Shown here: piece after piece, positions 9,306 to 17,202 of the stretch
Layout: every line of letters starts with the position of its first letter
Numbering within the stretch: the stretch's first letter is position 1
Origin: Lineus longissimus
Lineage: Eukaryota; Nemertea; Pilidiophora; Heteronemertea; Lineidae
Direction of reading: 5' to 3'
DNA length: 64,000 bases
NCBI RefSeq assembly: GCF_910592395.1
Contig: NC_088324.1
Coordinates: forward strand, 804,001-868,000
The notes under the pieces: generated by a model
Database searches by the model: none
Told to the model about the DNA's origin: nothing
The model's input: the letters and a program-made list of their open reading frames with translations, nothing else
Position numbers and translations under genes: made by a program

Positions 9306-9626
9306 TTAATCAATCCATAATGATGGAGACAGTTTAATTACATCAGGTATATTCTGAAATCTGTGATTTGTTAGCTCTCTATGAAGGTATCCACCCAATC
9401 TATTTAGCCAAGGTTGTAATTTTGAAAATTGATTGTTTATCTTTTCTTTCAATTCAACGATGGCATCAAGATCATGTTTTGTAGCTTCAATTTCAGCCTT
9501 ATATTTTTCAATATCTTGTTTATCTTGCTTGATTTCAGTTTTAATTTTTTCAAGTTCATTTTCTAATGAAACTTTAACTTTGACAGTGAGATTTGAATTG
9601 TCTGATCCGCTAAACACATTCGTCAT
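9306..9626 (-). CDS. small coiled-coil protein
   Basis: The 106-residue protein lies opposite to its neighbours. Residues about 20-70 are a Lys/Glu/Ile heptad-rich coiled coil (ELEKIKTEIKQDKQDIEKY and on), and the C-terminal 35 residues look globular (PWLNRLGGYLHREL). The start sits in AAATAAAATG read on the minus strand, the P1 start context, which supports it as a real gene. It is divergent from the capsid gene with only 41 bp between the starts, so a shared promoter is likely. I do not recognise the family. Confidence 0.6.
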   Translation of the reverse strand: MTNVFSGSDNSNLTVKVKVSLENELEKIKTEIKQDKQDIEKYKAEIEATKHDLDAIVELKEKINNQFSKLQPWLNRLGGYLHRELTNHRFQNIPDVIKLSPSLWID

Positions 9627-9667
9627 TTATTTTATTTATTTTTTTTTTTAAATTTTAATATAAATAA

Positions 9668-10882
9668 ATGGACACATCATTTGGTAAATATCTTGACCCT
9701 TATAGATCAAACAAAATAGCCAATGGGCTAAAAGCTAAAAGAAATTATGAAGTAATCACTCATAATCCTAATTCTGTGAATCCTGGAGAAACGCTGTATG
9801 TGAAAATTCCTCAGCTTGAAAAAGGACAAGTGATTGTTCCCAAAAGTTTGAAACTTACATTTAGGTTGTCTACCTCATCAAAAGCAAGTAATGCAGCCAA
9901 TGCTGCAGCAGCTGGATTTGTGGCTAATGTTGGTAGAAATATTGTAGAAAGAATTACTACTAAATTGGGTGGAAAAACAATGAGTGAAGTGGACAAATCT
10001 TACATCTATAATACATTCAAGGATTTTTGGTTGACAGACAAGCAGAGGAAAAATCGTGTTCAGCAAGGTATTGACAAGGAGCAACGAAAAGATGCTATTA
10101 AAACAGCATTTGGTGACAGATATTGTATTCCTATTGAGTCAGAAATATTTGATGATCATCTACCTTTTTACCCATCAGCTATTTTAGAATCCATTGAATA
10201 TAATATCAAATTCAATGATGCAAAATATGTTGTGACAGGAACTGCAACGTCAAAAACGTATGCTGTGAAAGATATTCAACTTGAGTATGAAACATTCTTT
10301 TCCACAGAACTTAGTGAGTCAATCGAAGCAATATATGCTGATACTAGATTTAGATATGAAGACGTGCATCTTTTAAGAACAGATTCAATTGGAAAGAATA
10401 AACGAATGAATATCAATGTAGATGTCAATCGTGCTTCTACAAAGGGTATTCTGATATTTTTCCAGAAAAATTACGCTGAGTATGATGCCGAAAATACAAG
10501 TTTTCAAAATCCAGACATCACTAATGTGACCATTACTTCAGAAGGAATTTCTCACTGTATATTCAAGTCAGGATTGAAAGCCTATAATCAATTTGATGAA
10601 GTAAAACGACTTTATATGTCAGAAGATCTTAAGCAAACTGAAGACTGCATGATGGATGTCGAAAAATTCTACGAAAATCATAAATATGCTCTGTGGATTG
10701 ATCTGAGAAGTACAGAGGACAATGAATTACATGGATCTGGAACTGCAATGTCTAATATTAAACATGGTTTACAACTTGAACTTACACGAAGTACTGAAAC
10801 AGAATATGACATGCTAGTCTATATTGTAGCTGATGGATTAGTAGGACTTGAGAATAAACGAGTAAAGGGCATTATACACTAA
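9668..10882 (+). CDS. mcp: major capsid protein, double jelly-roll
   Basis: The protein has 404 residues and is strongly similar in pattern to the broken P2 gene at 41162-42413. Shared blocks are ITHNPNSVNPGETLYVKIP near residue 35, VPKSL, an NxGRNIV/K-x-GG strand pair, YNTFKDFW, FYPSAILE, MSEDLKQTEDC, and LWIDLRSTEDNELHGSG near the C-terminus. This is the Polinton major capsid family, which folds as two jelly rolls and forms the icosahedral shell. The gene precedes the packaging ATPase, the usual pairing. Its 3' end is followed by a palindromic repeat (10886-10912). Confidence 0.92.
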   Translation: MDTSFGKYLDPYRSNKIANGLKAKRNYEVITHNPNSVNPGETLYVKIPQLEKGQVIVPKSLKLTFRLSTSSKASNAANAAAAGFVANVGRNIVERITTKLGGKTMSEVDKSYIYNTFKDFWLTDKQRKNRVQQGIDKEQRKDAIKTAFGDRYCIPIESEIFDDHLPFYPSAILESIEYNIKFNDAKYVVTGTATSKTYAVKDIQLEYETFFSTELSESIEAIYADTRFRYEDVHLLRTDSIGKNKRMNINVDVNRASTKGILIFFQKNYAEYDAENTSFQNPDITNVTITSEGISHCIFKSGLKAYNQFDEVKRLYMSEDLKQTEDCMMDVEKFYENHKYALWIDLRSTEDNELHGSGTAMSNIKHGLQLELTRSTETEYDMLVYIVADGLVGLENKRVKGIIH

Positions 10883-10885
10883 CAC

Positions 10886-10912
10886 TGCTAGCGAGCGAAG
10901 CGAGCTCTAGTT
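10886..10912. repeat. P1 palindromic repeat between capsid and ATPase genes
   Basis: CTAGCGAGCGAAGCGAG followed by CTCTAG is a copy of the dispersed P1 GAGCGAAGCGAG family. Here it lies entirely between genes, immediately after the capsid stop codon. Confidence 0.7.
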
Positions 10913-10929
10913 GTTAAAATAAACAAGAC

Positions 10930-11550
10930 ATGAATGTGAGTGAATTTTATTGTGATCCACCTTTCAATATGTTAATTGTTGGAATGACTGATTGTGGCAA
11001 GACCTACTTTATACTAGATTTACTTGAAAAAGAATTTCGTAAAAAATTTGATGACATTGTGATATTTTGTCCAACCATTGACATGAATAAAACTTACCAA
11101 GATATAGCATGGATTACACAAGACAAGGGTGTAATTGTTTACCCTCCAAAATTAGTACTTACAGATTTAAATATATGCTTAGAAGATGCGATTGAAAATT
11201 TAAAAAGTCAAGATCACCAAACATTATTTATCATTGATGATTGTGCTAATTTGTGGGAATCAAAGAATAAATGTACAAAATTGACTGAACTAGCTTTCTC
11301 AGGAAGACATTATGGAATTTCTGTGTGGCTTTTGACACAAAAATATAATGCAGTTGTAAAAGATTTTAGAGAAAATTGTAAACATATGGTGATTCATTCA
11401 ATGAATGATCAATTATCTATGGATCAAATTTTCAAAGAAAATCGAAGTATTCCACAAAGCGAAAAAGACACAGTTCTGATGCAGATTGATGCAGGAAAGA
11501 AGCTTATACTGCGCAGAAAGATGCCTTTTGATTACTCACTTCGTTCGTAG
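10930..11550 (+). CDS. atp: genome-packaging ATPase (FtsK/HerA, A32-like)
   Basis: The protein has 206 residues. Walker A is GMTDCGKT (about residues 19-26); Walker B is LFIIDDCANL (about 97-106). The sensor/arginine-finger region is LAFSGRHYGISVWLLTQKYN. This is the compact Polinton/virophage packaging ATPase that drives DNA into the capsid, and a close homologue is at 38881-39501. The last codons and the 3' flank carry a palindromic repeat (11537-11575). Confidence 0.93.
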   Translation: MNVSEFYCDPPFNMLIVGMTDCGKTYFILDLLEKEFRKKFDDIVIFCPTIDMNKTYQDIAWITQDKGVIVYPPKLVLTDLNICLEDAIENLKSQDHQTLFIIDDCANLWESKNKCTKLTELAFSGRHYGISVWLLTQKYNAVVKDFRENCKHMVIHSMNDQLSMDQIFKENRSIPQSEKDTVLMQIDAGKKLILRRKMPFDYSLRS

Positions 11551-11575
11551 AAGTACTTTCTACGAGCGTAAGCTT
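11537..11575. repeat. P1 palindromic repeat at the ATPase 3' end
   Basis: ACTTCGTTCGTAGAAGT is a self-complementary stem, and CTACGAGCGTAAG follows. It overlaps the ATPase stop codon and extends into the spacer. Confidence 0.65.
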
Positions 11576-11606
11576 AGCATATTAAGTAAATATTTGTAAT
11601 AAATAA

Positions 11607-12047
11607 ATGAATAACAATGATGTTGACGAGCGAAGCGAGAGTGAAATGCGAAGTGAATTACTTTCACACTATCAATCAGGATTACTAAATAAACTAGGAA
11701 TAAAATCATCTGAGGCTACGATTAAAAAAGCTTCACAAAAAAATATTGAAAAACTACATAATGAATATAAAATCAAATATAATACTCAGATTGCTGATGA
11801 TTTAGTATCTAATTTACTATTTGGATATACTCAAGCAGTAAAAATTGTATTTCCAAATTTAGACCAAAAAAAATTACATGAAAAATTAAATGACAATATC
11901 ATAGTAAACCATGAAATAAAAAAACAACTGGGTCAATATTTGAACCCAACACTTTTAGCGGCAGGTACAATTGTAGTCAATACGGCTGAAACTGCAATGA
12001 CGCATGGAAAATCAGAATTAGCAGAGGACACATGTGAGAGCGAGTAA
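11607..12047 (+). CDS. conserved small Polinton protein with a late hydrophobic segment
   Basis: The 146-residue protein has a helix-rich N-terminal half (LLNKLGIKSSEATIKK...) and a hydrophobic stretch near residues 112-130 (YLNPTLLAAGTIVVNTAETA). The P2 gene at 20040-20861 matches over the same layout (short LN-rich region, charged linker, then a W/L-rich hydrophobic segment), although the P2 copy has a stop in the middle. Palindromic-repeat peptides lie at both ends: DERSESE at the N-terminus and ESE at the C-terminus. The function is unknown; it is likely membrane-associated. Confidence 0.6.
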   Translation: MNNNDVDERSESEMRSELLSHYQSGLLNKLGIKSSEATIKKASQKNIEKLHNEYKIKYNTQIADDLVSNLLFGYTQAVKIVFPNLDQKKLHEKLNDNIIVNHEIKKQLGQYLNPTLLAAGTIVVNTAETAMTHGKSELAEDTCESE

Positions 12048-12050
12048 GAC

Positions 12051-12211
12051 AATAATAACTATTAATAGTCGTTAATAATAACTATTAATAGTCGTTAATA
12101 ATAACTATTAATAGTCGCTAATAATAACTATTAATAGTCGTTAATAATAACTATTAATAGTCGTTAATAATAACTATTAATAGTCGTTAATAATAACTAT
12201 TAATAGTCGTT
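12051..12211. repeat. seven tandem 23-bp repeats, each with a 12-bp palindrome
   Basis: The unit AATAATAACTATTAATAGTC+GTT is repeated seven times exactly (one T-to-C change, in the third copy). Each unit contains the perfect palindrome ACTATTAATAGT. The array ends 26 bases before the next start codon and has no coding capacity of its own. It could bind a protein cooperatively (origin-like or regulatory), or it may be a simple satellite. Confidence 0.9.
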
Positions 12212-12236
12212 AATATTTTTCATAAAATAGACAGGT

Positions 12237-12545
12237 ATGAACGGCGAAAAAGATAACACAACAGCTGAAATTACAACAGCAGAAAAGCCAAAGAATCCTA
12301 AGAGAGTTGAATGGGGTAAAAAATTAGGTCAGTTGAATAAAGGAAAGAAGAAGCCTGTTCAACAAGAAGTCACACAAGCTACAAACTACTTCTACGAGTA
12401 TCCTTTAATATTGATAAGTGGAATAACTTTAGCAGGTTTTGTTTGGTTCTATTCCAAAAATTCATCACCTACTTCTGCGAGTATTGAGGAGTCACCTACT
12501 TTACATAAAAAAACTAAACAAAAATCTGAAAATCTGATCTTATGA
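12237..12545 (+). CDS. small single-pass membrane protein with basic N-terminal motif
   Basis: The protein has 102 residues. The basic motif KRVEWGKKLGQLNKGKKK (about residues 22-39) matches the AWSRELGRRSKEFKR region of the P2 gene at 20911-21417. Both are followed by one transmembrane segment (here about residues 58-74, PLILISGITLAGFVWFY). The order of a basic segment then one TM is common in small Polinton proteins of unknown role. The C-terminal tail contains a palindromic-repeat fragment (TSASIEES), and another copy lies just after the stop (12543-12575). Confidence 0.65.
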   Translation: MNGEKDNTTAEITTAEKPKNPKRVEWGKKLGQLNKGKKKPVQQEVTQATNYFYEYPLILISGITLAGFVWFYSKNSSPTSASIEESPTLHKKTKQKSENLIL

Positions 12546-12600
12546 TACTTTCTACGAGCGTAGTGAGTACTCACTAATCTCGTAAGCTTACTCACTAAAT
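12543..12600. repeat. P1 palindromic repeat in spacer
   Basis: CTACGAGCGTAGTGAGTACTCACTA holds two nested hairpins (CTAC/GTAG and AGTGAGTACTCACT). It stands between the small membrane gene and the next start at 12635. Confidence 0.65.
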
Positions 12601-12634
12601 TATAAATTTTAAAAAAAAACTTTTTCATAAATAA

Positions 12635-12871
12635 ATGAGCACAATGATCGACACGAAAAATATTGGAAACACAATTTACCATTCTGCAGTTTTAGCAGCA
12701 CTTGTTGTTGGCTATGGAATGGCTGCTAAAAAGCTATTAAAGTCAAATATTGGAGATCCTAGTAAACCTGACTTGATGGAAGCATTGAAGCTAACTGGTG
12801 CAGTGTCACTTGCTATCATAACCAAAGGCTACTTAGAAAAACATGGTTTGCCTCATAATATCAATAATTAG
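12635..12871 (+). CDS. conserved small membrane protein (two hydrophobic helices)
   Basis: The 78-residue protein is clearly homologous to the P2 gene at 40813-41049. Both have I-x-NTxYxS near the start, a hydrophobic helix (AVLAALVVGYGMAAK), then NIGDPSKPDL, a second hydrophobic helix and an LP-x-NI ending. The start is preceded by CTTTTTCATAAATAA. Its place among the capsid genes suggests a virion membrane or assembly role; that is inference from position. Confidence 0.7.
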   Translation: MSTMIDTKNIGNTIYHSAVLAALVVGYGMAAKKLLKSNIGDPSKPDLMEALKLTGAVSLAIITKGYLEKHGLPHNINN

Positions 12872-12881
12872 TATAAAATAA

Positions 12882-13268
12882 ATGGCATTCATGATGATAG
12901 CAGGAGCTATAGCTAATGCCACCGCATTTATAGGGGGAAATGCTATATATCATGCATTTGATGCGCAGAATGCTGCAGAAGAGCGTAAAAGACACGATTT
13001 AGCAAGCGAAAAATTACAAAAACAGTCAGCTGAATGGAGCCAGAATAGAATCAAACATCTTGATTTCCTAGCTTCCCAACATCAGAAACAACTTCAAGCA
13101 AAATCAGACATTTTAGACATGAAAGATTCTATTCGACAGTATGATCAACTCAATCCTAAGCCAAATTTAACTCACTATTATAAACCTAGTTCTTCTCAGA
13201 AAAGTTATGAACAAGCCTATATTGCAGCAAGTGTTATTGGATCAGCTGCACTATCAAAATTTTTATAA
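12882..13268 (+). CDS. membrane protein with RHDLA coiled-coil motif
   Basis: The protein has 128 residues: an N-terminal hydrophobic segment (about 2-28), then a helical region with EERKRHDLASEKLQKQSAEW, and a weak C-terminal hydrophobic segment. The P2 homologue (39527-39965) shares VKRHDLAQEQLQ and a C-terminal TM. The start lies 10 bp after the previous stop, in TATAAAATAAATG. The function is unknown; the strong conservation of the RHDLA block in both elements suggests a core structural role. Confidence 0.7.
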   Translation: MAFMMIAGAIANATAFIGGNAIYHAFDAQNAAEERKRHDLASEKLQKQSAEWSQNRIKHLDFLASQHQKQLQAKSDILDMKDSIRQYDQLNPKPNLTHYYKPSSSQKSYEQAYIAASVIGSAALSKFL

Positions 13269-13273
13269 AATAA

Positions 13274-14632
13274 ATGGCAGATTATGAACCAATTGAAGAT
13301 TATGAACCAATTGAAGATGCTACAGAAGACATGAATGAAAATTATGATCAACAACTTGCAAATGAAGATGCTTTAAGAAAAGAATTTGACCCACCTTCTA
13401 ATGAAGATGATGTACGCATTGATACACCCGAAAGAAGAATACAAATTCTTGAACCAAAATTAGAAAAACAATATGGTAAATTTATAAGTGATATTGAAAG
13501 AGATTTACTAAAACCACATATTAAGTTTGAAAATGATACATATTACTATGTAGAAGGAGATAAAAAATTACAATTAACTTACAAAATTGATTATAAAGGT
13601 AGTAAAAGTGGTGATTTTAAACCAAAAGAGGCATTGGAAAAAAGTAAACAAAAAGATTTAGCAAGTAGATTTCTCAATCATTTTGAAGGAAAAGAAACAA
13701 TATCACTTCCTGAAGGAACACCTAAACTAACTGGAGGTGTTCCTAAGTCAGGAAATTTTCAAGAAAGAATGAATCAAGCAGCTGATGATTTAGGCTTAGG
13801 TGAACAAGAAACAAATATTGATACTGGTGAATCAAATGTTGTACAGGTTGCACCTGAAGATATTGAAAATTTGTCTGAAGAAGTGATGACTGGTGCTTTT
13901 GAAGCAAAAACCAAAGAAGAAAAAACATTTATTCAAAAATTTAAAGATAAATATAAATATATTAGAGAAAAATATAGATTATTAAAAGAACGTATTAAGA
14001 AAAAAATTCAGTATATTAGAGTGAACAAAGATGAAATTGAAATGGAACCTTTGATTGAACGAGAAGAAGCAAATTTAAAAGAAATTGATGAAGCAGAAGC
14101 TGATGAATTACATTCACTCAAAGAAAGGTCAAGACCTTATTTTGAAAAAATAGCTGAAGGCTATAGCAAAGCTGTAAATGATGTTACTAAATCATTAAGA
14201 GAAAGACTTGAAGCATTATTTAAGTTAAAGGGCTTTAAAATTGGAAGCATTGTCACAGCTGTTATCATAGTCATTTCTTCTATAGCTGGAAGCTTTGTCA
14301 AATCTAGTAAGTCAGTTAGACCTGATAAACCTAGCAAACCTGATGGTCCGAGTAAGCCAGGAATTCCTGGTAAAATTCATGATGGTTTGATCAAATTTAA
14401 AAATTGGTTACTTTCTTTAGGTAAAAAAGCTTTAGTAGCTTTGCCCGGAATTTTAGGCTCCATTGTTTCAACCATTTTTAAGGCTGCAAGTTCTGTTGTA
14501 GGATTTATGGCTGAGCATCTGATTATTATGGTCGCAGTCACTATTTTAGTTATTATTCAAATCATAACAAACAATGTTGGAAGCATTAAACAAAAAGCAC
14601 ATAAAATTTCTAATAAAATAAATGCACGTTAG
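13274..14632 (+). CDS. large conserved Polinton membrane protein with Pro-rich hinge
   Basis: The protein has 452 residues. The N-terminus has a duplicated DYEPIED peptide, followed by an acidic middle and a basic helical stretch (about 220-255). Near residues 315-332 is one hydrophobic helix, then a DKPSKPDGPSKPG hinge, then a second amphipathic/hydrophobic block ending FMAEHLIIMVAVTILVIIQI (about 370-435). The last 130 residues match the end of the P2 gene at 17152-18801, which has the same hinge and LPGIxGSIVS...VGFxAEHLII pattern. That C-terminal hydrophobic block is widespread in Polintons; its function is unknown to me. The gene overlaps the next one by 11 bp. Confidence 0.7.
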   Translation: MADYEPIEDYEPIEDATEDMNENYDQQLANEDALRKEFDPPSNEDDVRIDTPERRIQILEPKLEKQYGKFISDIERDLLKPHIKFENDTYYYVEGDKKLQLTYKIDYKGSKSGDFKPKEALEKSKQKDLASRFLNHFEGKETISLPEGTPKLTGGVPKSGNFQERMNQAADDLGLGEQETNIDTGESNVVQVAPEDIENLSEEVMTGAFEAKTKEEKTFIQKFKDKYKYIREKYRLLKERIKKKIQYIRVNKDEIEMEPLIEREEANLKEIDEAEADELHSLKERSRPYFEKIAEGYSKAVNDVTKSLRERLEALFKLKGFKIGSIVTAVIIVISSIAGSFVKSSKSVRPDKPSKPDGPSKPGIPGKIHDGLIKFKNWLLSLGKKALVALPGILGSIVSTIFKAASSVVGFMAEHLIIMVAVTILVIIQIITNNVGSIKQKAHKISNKINAR

Positions 14633-15311
14633 ATTTCATAATCAAACACGTTGTGAATTACCCGTCAGCATCAATCAATATAAGACAGTAAGAGTTGAAA
14701 AGGCTATTATCCCTATGACTTACTATAATATTTCAAGGGAATTAAAAAATAGCCATCTGCGATTTGCGCTTAAAGATAGAGCGATCTATACGAATCCTGA
14801 TTTAATCACTATTCCCAATGGATTTTATACTCCAGTTACCTACAATAAAGCAGTACAAGAAGCACTGAGTGAAAAAGGGCATTCTGATAAATTTGAATTA
14901 ACTTATTTACCCAATGAAGGTAAAATTAAAATTAAAGTCGAGCCACCATTTGCTGTAGTTCTCCATAAAGAACTAGGTGAATTATTAGGAATAACTTTTG
15001 AAAATAATGTCTTTCTAAGCCATGAAATTACAGGTGATAAACCTTGTCAATTGTTACCTAATCATGAGTATAGAATTTCTTGTAATATTGTTGATACGAG
15101 TAAAAATTTAGTGAATGGAAAGCGTAGTGATCTAATTACTACATTTGTTCCTAAAGGTAAATATTATGGAGATATACATGAATATACCTCCCTGCAAAAA
15201 GTAAAGATCACACAGTATGACCATACTTATATTGAACTTCAAATCAAAGATCAGAATGAAGAGCCTATTGAATTTTTAACACCTGTTTCAATTGATTTGC
15301 TGTTAGAATAA
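14622..15311 (+). CDS. penton-like minor capsid protein
   Basis: The 229-residue protein is homologous to P2 39988-40755: IPMTYYNIS near residue 30, a P-x-GFY turn, a central Leu-Gly strand, the block CNIVDTSKNLVNGKRSDL, and a closing strand with LQIKDQNEEPI. This matches the Polinton penton (single jelly-roll) minor capsid family, which occupies the fivefold vertices. The start codon lies inside the last codons of the preceding gene, so the two are likely co-expressed. Confidence 0.8.
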   Translation: MHVRFHNQTRCELPVSINQYKTVRVEKAIIPMTYYNISRELKNSHLRFALKDRAIYTNPDLITIPNGFYTPVTYNKAVQEALSEKGHSDKFELTYLPNEGKIKIKVEPPFAVVLHKELGELLGITFENNVFLSHEITGDKPCQLLPNHEYRISCNIVDTSKNLVNGKRSDLITTFVPKGKYYGDIHEYTSLQKVKITQYDHTYIELQIKDQNEEPIEFLTPVSIDLLLE

Positions 15312-15800
15312 ATGACAAACATGTGTACTGGACTTAGAGAAACTAACCAAGACATCATTGAAGACTTACAAGACCTTCAGATTCAGAGTAATTCAAACAT
15401 TGAAAATATTAATTTAGAATTTGACTCAATAAACACTCAAATTCAAAATTTTAAAAGCAAACCTGTTATCACAATATATGCAGATGAAAGAGGGGTTCTG
15501 CATGGTAATATTGCAGATTTTAGCTTTGGTGATGGCAGTCAAACTAGTACAACAGGTTATACCATGATGTCTCCTGGTAAAATTATTCGCATGGGAATTA
15601 CTACAGATGCAAGAAAACCCTATAAAATTCATGTTATTGTAAATGGGGTTAAACAAGCATTTATTGAAGGAGACACTATAACATCGACAAAGCAAGTAGA
15701 TGTTCCTTTAAATCAAAATGATGTGATTAGTTTTCTCAATGAAATTAGAGCATCTGCACGGTCAACAATTATCTGTCTATTGATTGAATTAGATCTATAA
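15312..15800 (+). CDS. fibre-like protein: coiled coil plus beta-rich head
   Basis: The 162-residue protein starts directly after the penton stop (TAAATG). Residues about 10-50 are a heptad-rich coiled coil (ETNQDIIEDLQDLQIQ...). The remainder is Gly/Ser/Val-rich beta sequence with FSFGDGSQ, GYTMMSPGKIIRMG and a closing LLIELDL strand. A trimeric stalk with a beta-sandwich head, next to the penton gene, is the layout expected of a vertex fibre or spike. No P2 homologue was found in the window. The assignment is by architecture and position only. Confidence 0.5.
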   Translation: MTNMCTGLRETNQDIIEDLQDLQIQSNSNIENINLEFDSINTQIQNFKSKPVITIYADERGVLHGNIADFSFGDGSQTSTTGYTMMSPGKIIRMGITTDARKPYKIHVIVNGVKQAFIEGDTITSTKQVDVPLNQNDVISFLNEIRASARSTIICLLIELDL

Positions 15801-15811
15801 ATAAACACACC

Positions 15812-16297
15812 ATGAACGGCGTGAACACCCGCGAACGAAGTGAGTGTGTGGATGATATAGATGGTGTCCACGAGCGAAGCGAGTGTGTTGATGCTGAACA
15901 ATTTAGACTTGAAAAAATTAAAGAAAAAATTTCTGAATTAGAGTTGAATATTGAAAAAAGAAAAAAATTAAATAAAAATTATAAAAAAGCTAGTCAAATC
16001 TTACACGGTTGTGAAATTGGTATGTATATTACCAGTGTCACAGTCGCATCAATTGGAGCTGCGACAGTGATTGGAAATGTAGTTAGCATTCCAATTTCTG
16101 CTATCTGTACACTTCTAGGGTTGGTTGGAAAAATTGTAGTTCCTCAGTTGAGGAAAAAAGAGAAAAAACATTTAGATATTTTAATTAAGAAAAAAGCATG
16201 CTTACGGAGTGTCGACTCTCTACTTTCCAGATTCATGGACAATGGAACTATTTCTGCAAGTGAATTTGAACTCATCCTAGAATCCGAAATGACATGA
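15812..16297 (+). CDS. conserved Polinton protein with helical hairpin in membrane
   Basis: The protein has 161 residues. The N-terminus has two palindromic-repeat inserts encoding ERSECVD twice (15828-15892). The body then matches the P2 gene at 35729-36388: FRLEKIKEKISELE, R-K-x-x-x-KYKKA, a glycine-rich hydrophobic hairpin (about 68-110), and a C-terminal IS-x-x-EFELIL. This family is common in animal Polintons; the two hydrophobic segments with a Gly/Ala-rich pattern suggest membrane insertion. The true start may be the ATG at 15812, since the conserved part begins only at about residue 28. Confidence 0.65.
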   Translation: MNGVNTRERSECVDDIDGVHERSECVDAEQFRLEKIKEKISELELNIEKRKKLNKNYKKASQILHGCEIGMYITSVTVASIGAATVIGNVVSIPISAICTLLGLVGKIVVPQLRKKEKKHLDILIKKKACLRSVDSLLSRFMDNGTISASEFELILESEMT

Positions 16298-16417
16298 CTT
16301 TCATCTGAGATAATCAGTTTGGGCTAATTTTAGCGAGTCAGACAAAAGTAGTGTGGGTGAGTAAATTTATAAGTTTTTTAGCTTATAAAATTACATCAAT
16401 CCATCTCTAGCGAGTTA
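16298..16417. other. short spacer with palindromic-repeat fragments
   Basis: Non-coding. TAGCGAGTCAGAC and CTAGCGAGTTAT fragments of the P1 repeat occur here, between two convergent genes. Confidence 0.4.
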
Positions 16418-16711
16418 TTATTCTAAAAGATTAAATCCATAGAATTTCTTACCCTGTTTTGTTTCCTTGACTCCTGTGGACCTTATATAATTGTGAGCTG
16501 GATTTAATTTTAGTTTAATCAGACTTGTCGCCCAAACGGTCAACTCTTTAGATTCTGAGTCAACAAGTTCAAGGATTGTTGATTCTCCTATTTTTGTGCT
16601 TATACTTCTGAATGAGTTGATTTTATACCATTTGTTCAATGGAAGATCTTTAAACTTTGTATAATCTGTGATTCTTGATTCAAGTTCTTCGTTTGACGGA
16701 AAGTTGTACAT
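16418..16711 (-). CDS. small OB-fold-like protein, intact right-end copy
   Basis: The 97-residue protein is the complete version of the family whose other members lie at 479-727 and 804-1127. It has a SNEELESRI N-terminus, LPLNKWYKINSF, TKIGESTILELVDSE, VWATSLI, then a Gly/Lys turn and the closing strand KKFYGFNLLE. Five alternating strands with a conserved W and G are compatible with an OB fold, so an ssDNA-binding role in replication is plausible but unproven. It is on the minus strand next to the right TIR, making a mirror image with the left end. The leader TTCTTCTAAATAAAATG precedes it. Confidence 0.55.
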   Translation of the reverse strand: MYNFPSNEELESRITDYTKFKDLPLNKWYKINSFRSISTKIGESTILELVDSESKELTVWATSLIKLKLNPAHNYIRSTGVKETKQGKKFYGFNLLE

Positions 16712-17130
16712 TTTATTTAGAAGAAAATAATTTTTTTAAATTTTTAAATTTTTTAAAATTTTTAAATTTTTTAAATTTTTAAATTTTTAAATTTTTAAAT
16801 TTTTTAAATTTTTTAAATTTTTTAAATTTTTAAATTTTTAAATTTTTTTAATTTTTTAAATTTTTTAAATTTTTAAATTTTTTTAATTTTTTAATTTTTT
16901 TAATTTTTTTAATTTTTTTAATTTTTAAATTTTTGTAAATTTGGACGATTTTTGTAAATTTGGACTTGACTGAAGTTTGACTGGAAACTATTTAGACTAG
17001 GATTTAACTGAGATAAGTTTTGAAACGTGTTGACTGGGATTTGACTGAGATAAGTTTAGACTAGGATTTAACTGAGATAAGTTTGACTGGAATTCAATTT
17101 TTTTTTGACTGGAATTTGACTTGGCCCCGT
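16712..17130 (-). repeat. P1 right terminal inverted repeat
   Basis: This is the mirror copy of the left end. Bases 16935-17130 carry the same CAGTCAA-rich repeats in reverse complement, and 16735-16930 is the AT-rich low-complexity tract. It abuts the start of the inverted gene copy at 16711, just as the left TIR abuts the gene at 479. The sequence right after it (AGTCTCATTTATAC) leads within 22 bases to the first P2 gene. Confidence 0.9.
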
Positions 17131-17151
17131 AGTCTCATTTATACATGATGA

Positions 17152-17170
17152 ATGGATGATTACGATTCAC

Positions 17171-17202
<32 letters not shown>

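Larger units (their letters stand above)
1..17130. mobile_element. Polinton/Maverick element P1, apparently complete
   Basis: Base 1 onward (ACGGGGCCAAGTC...) is the reverse complement of the sequence ending at 17130 (...GACTTGGCCCCGT). About the first 190 bases of each end match with roughly one difference. Between the ends lie PolB, integrase, double jelly-roll capsid, penton-like protein and A32/FtsK-type ATPase, the hallmark set of Polintons. The 17-kb size fits the family. All genes point right except the small ones at 9306-9626 and 16418-16711. Polinton termini are usually 5'-AG...CT-3'; the bases after 17130 are AGTCT, so the true ends may lie 5 bp further out on each side, the left one outside the window. 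The near-identical TIRs and intact ORFs suggest a recent insertion. Confidence 0.93.

Noticed and set aside
12051-12211. Possible CRISPR array
   Set aside because: The 23-bp units are directly adjacent with no unique spacers, and there are no cas genes; it is a simple tandem repeat in an animal transposon.
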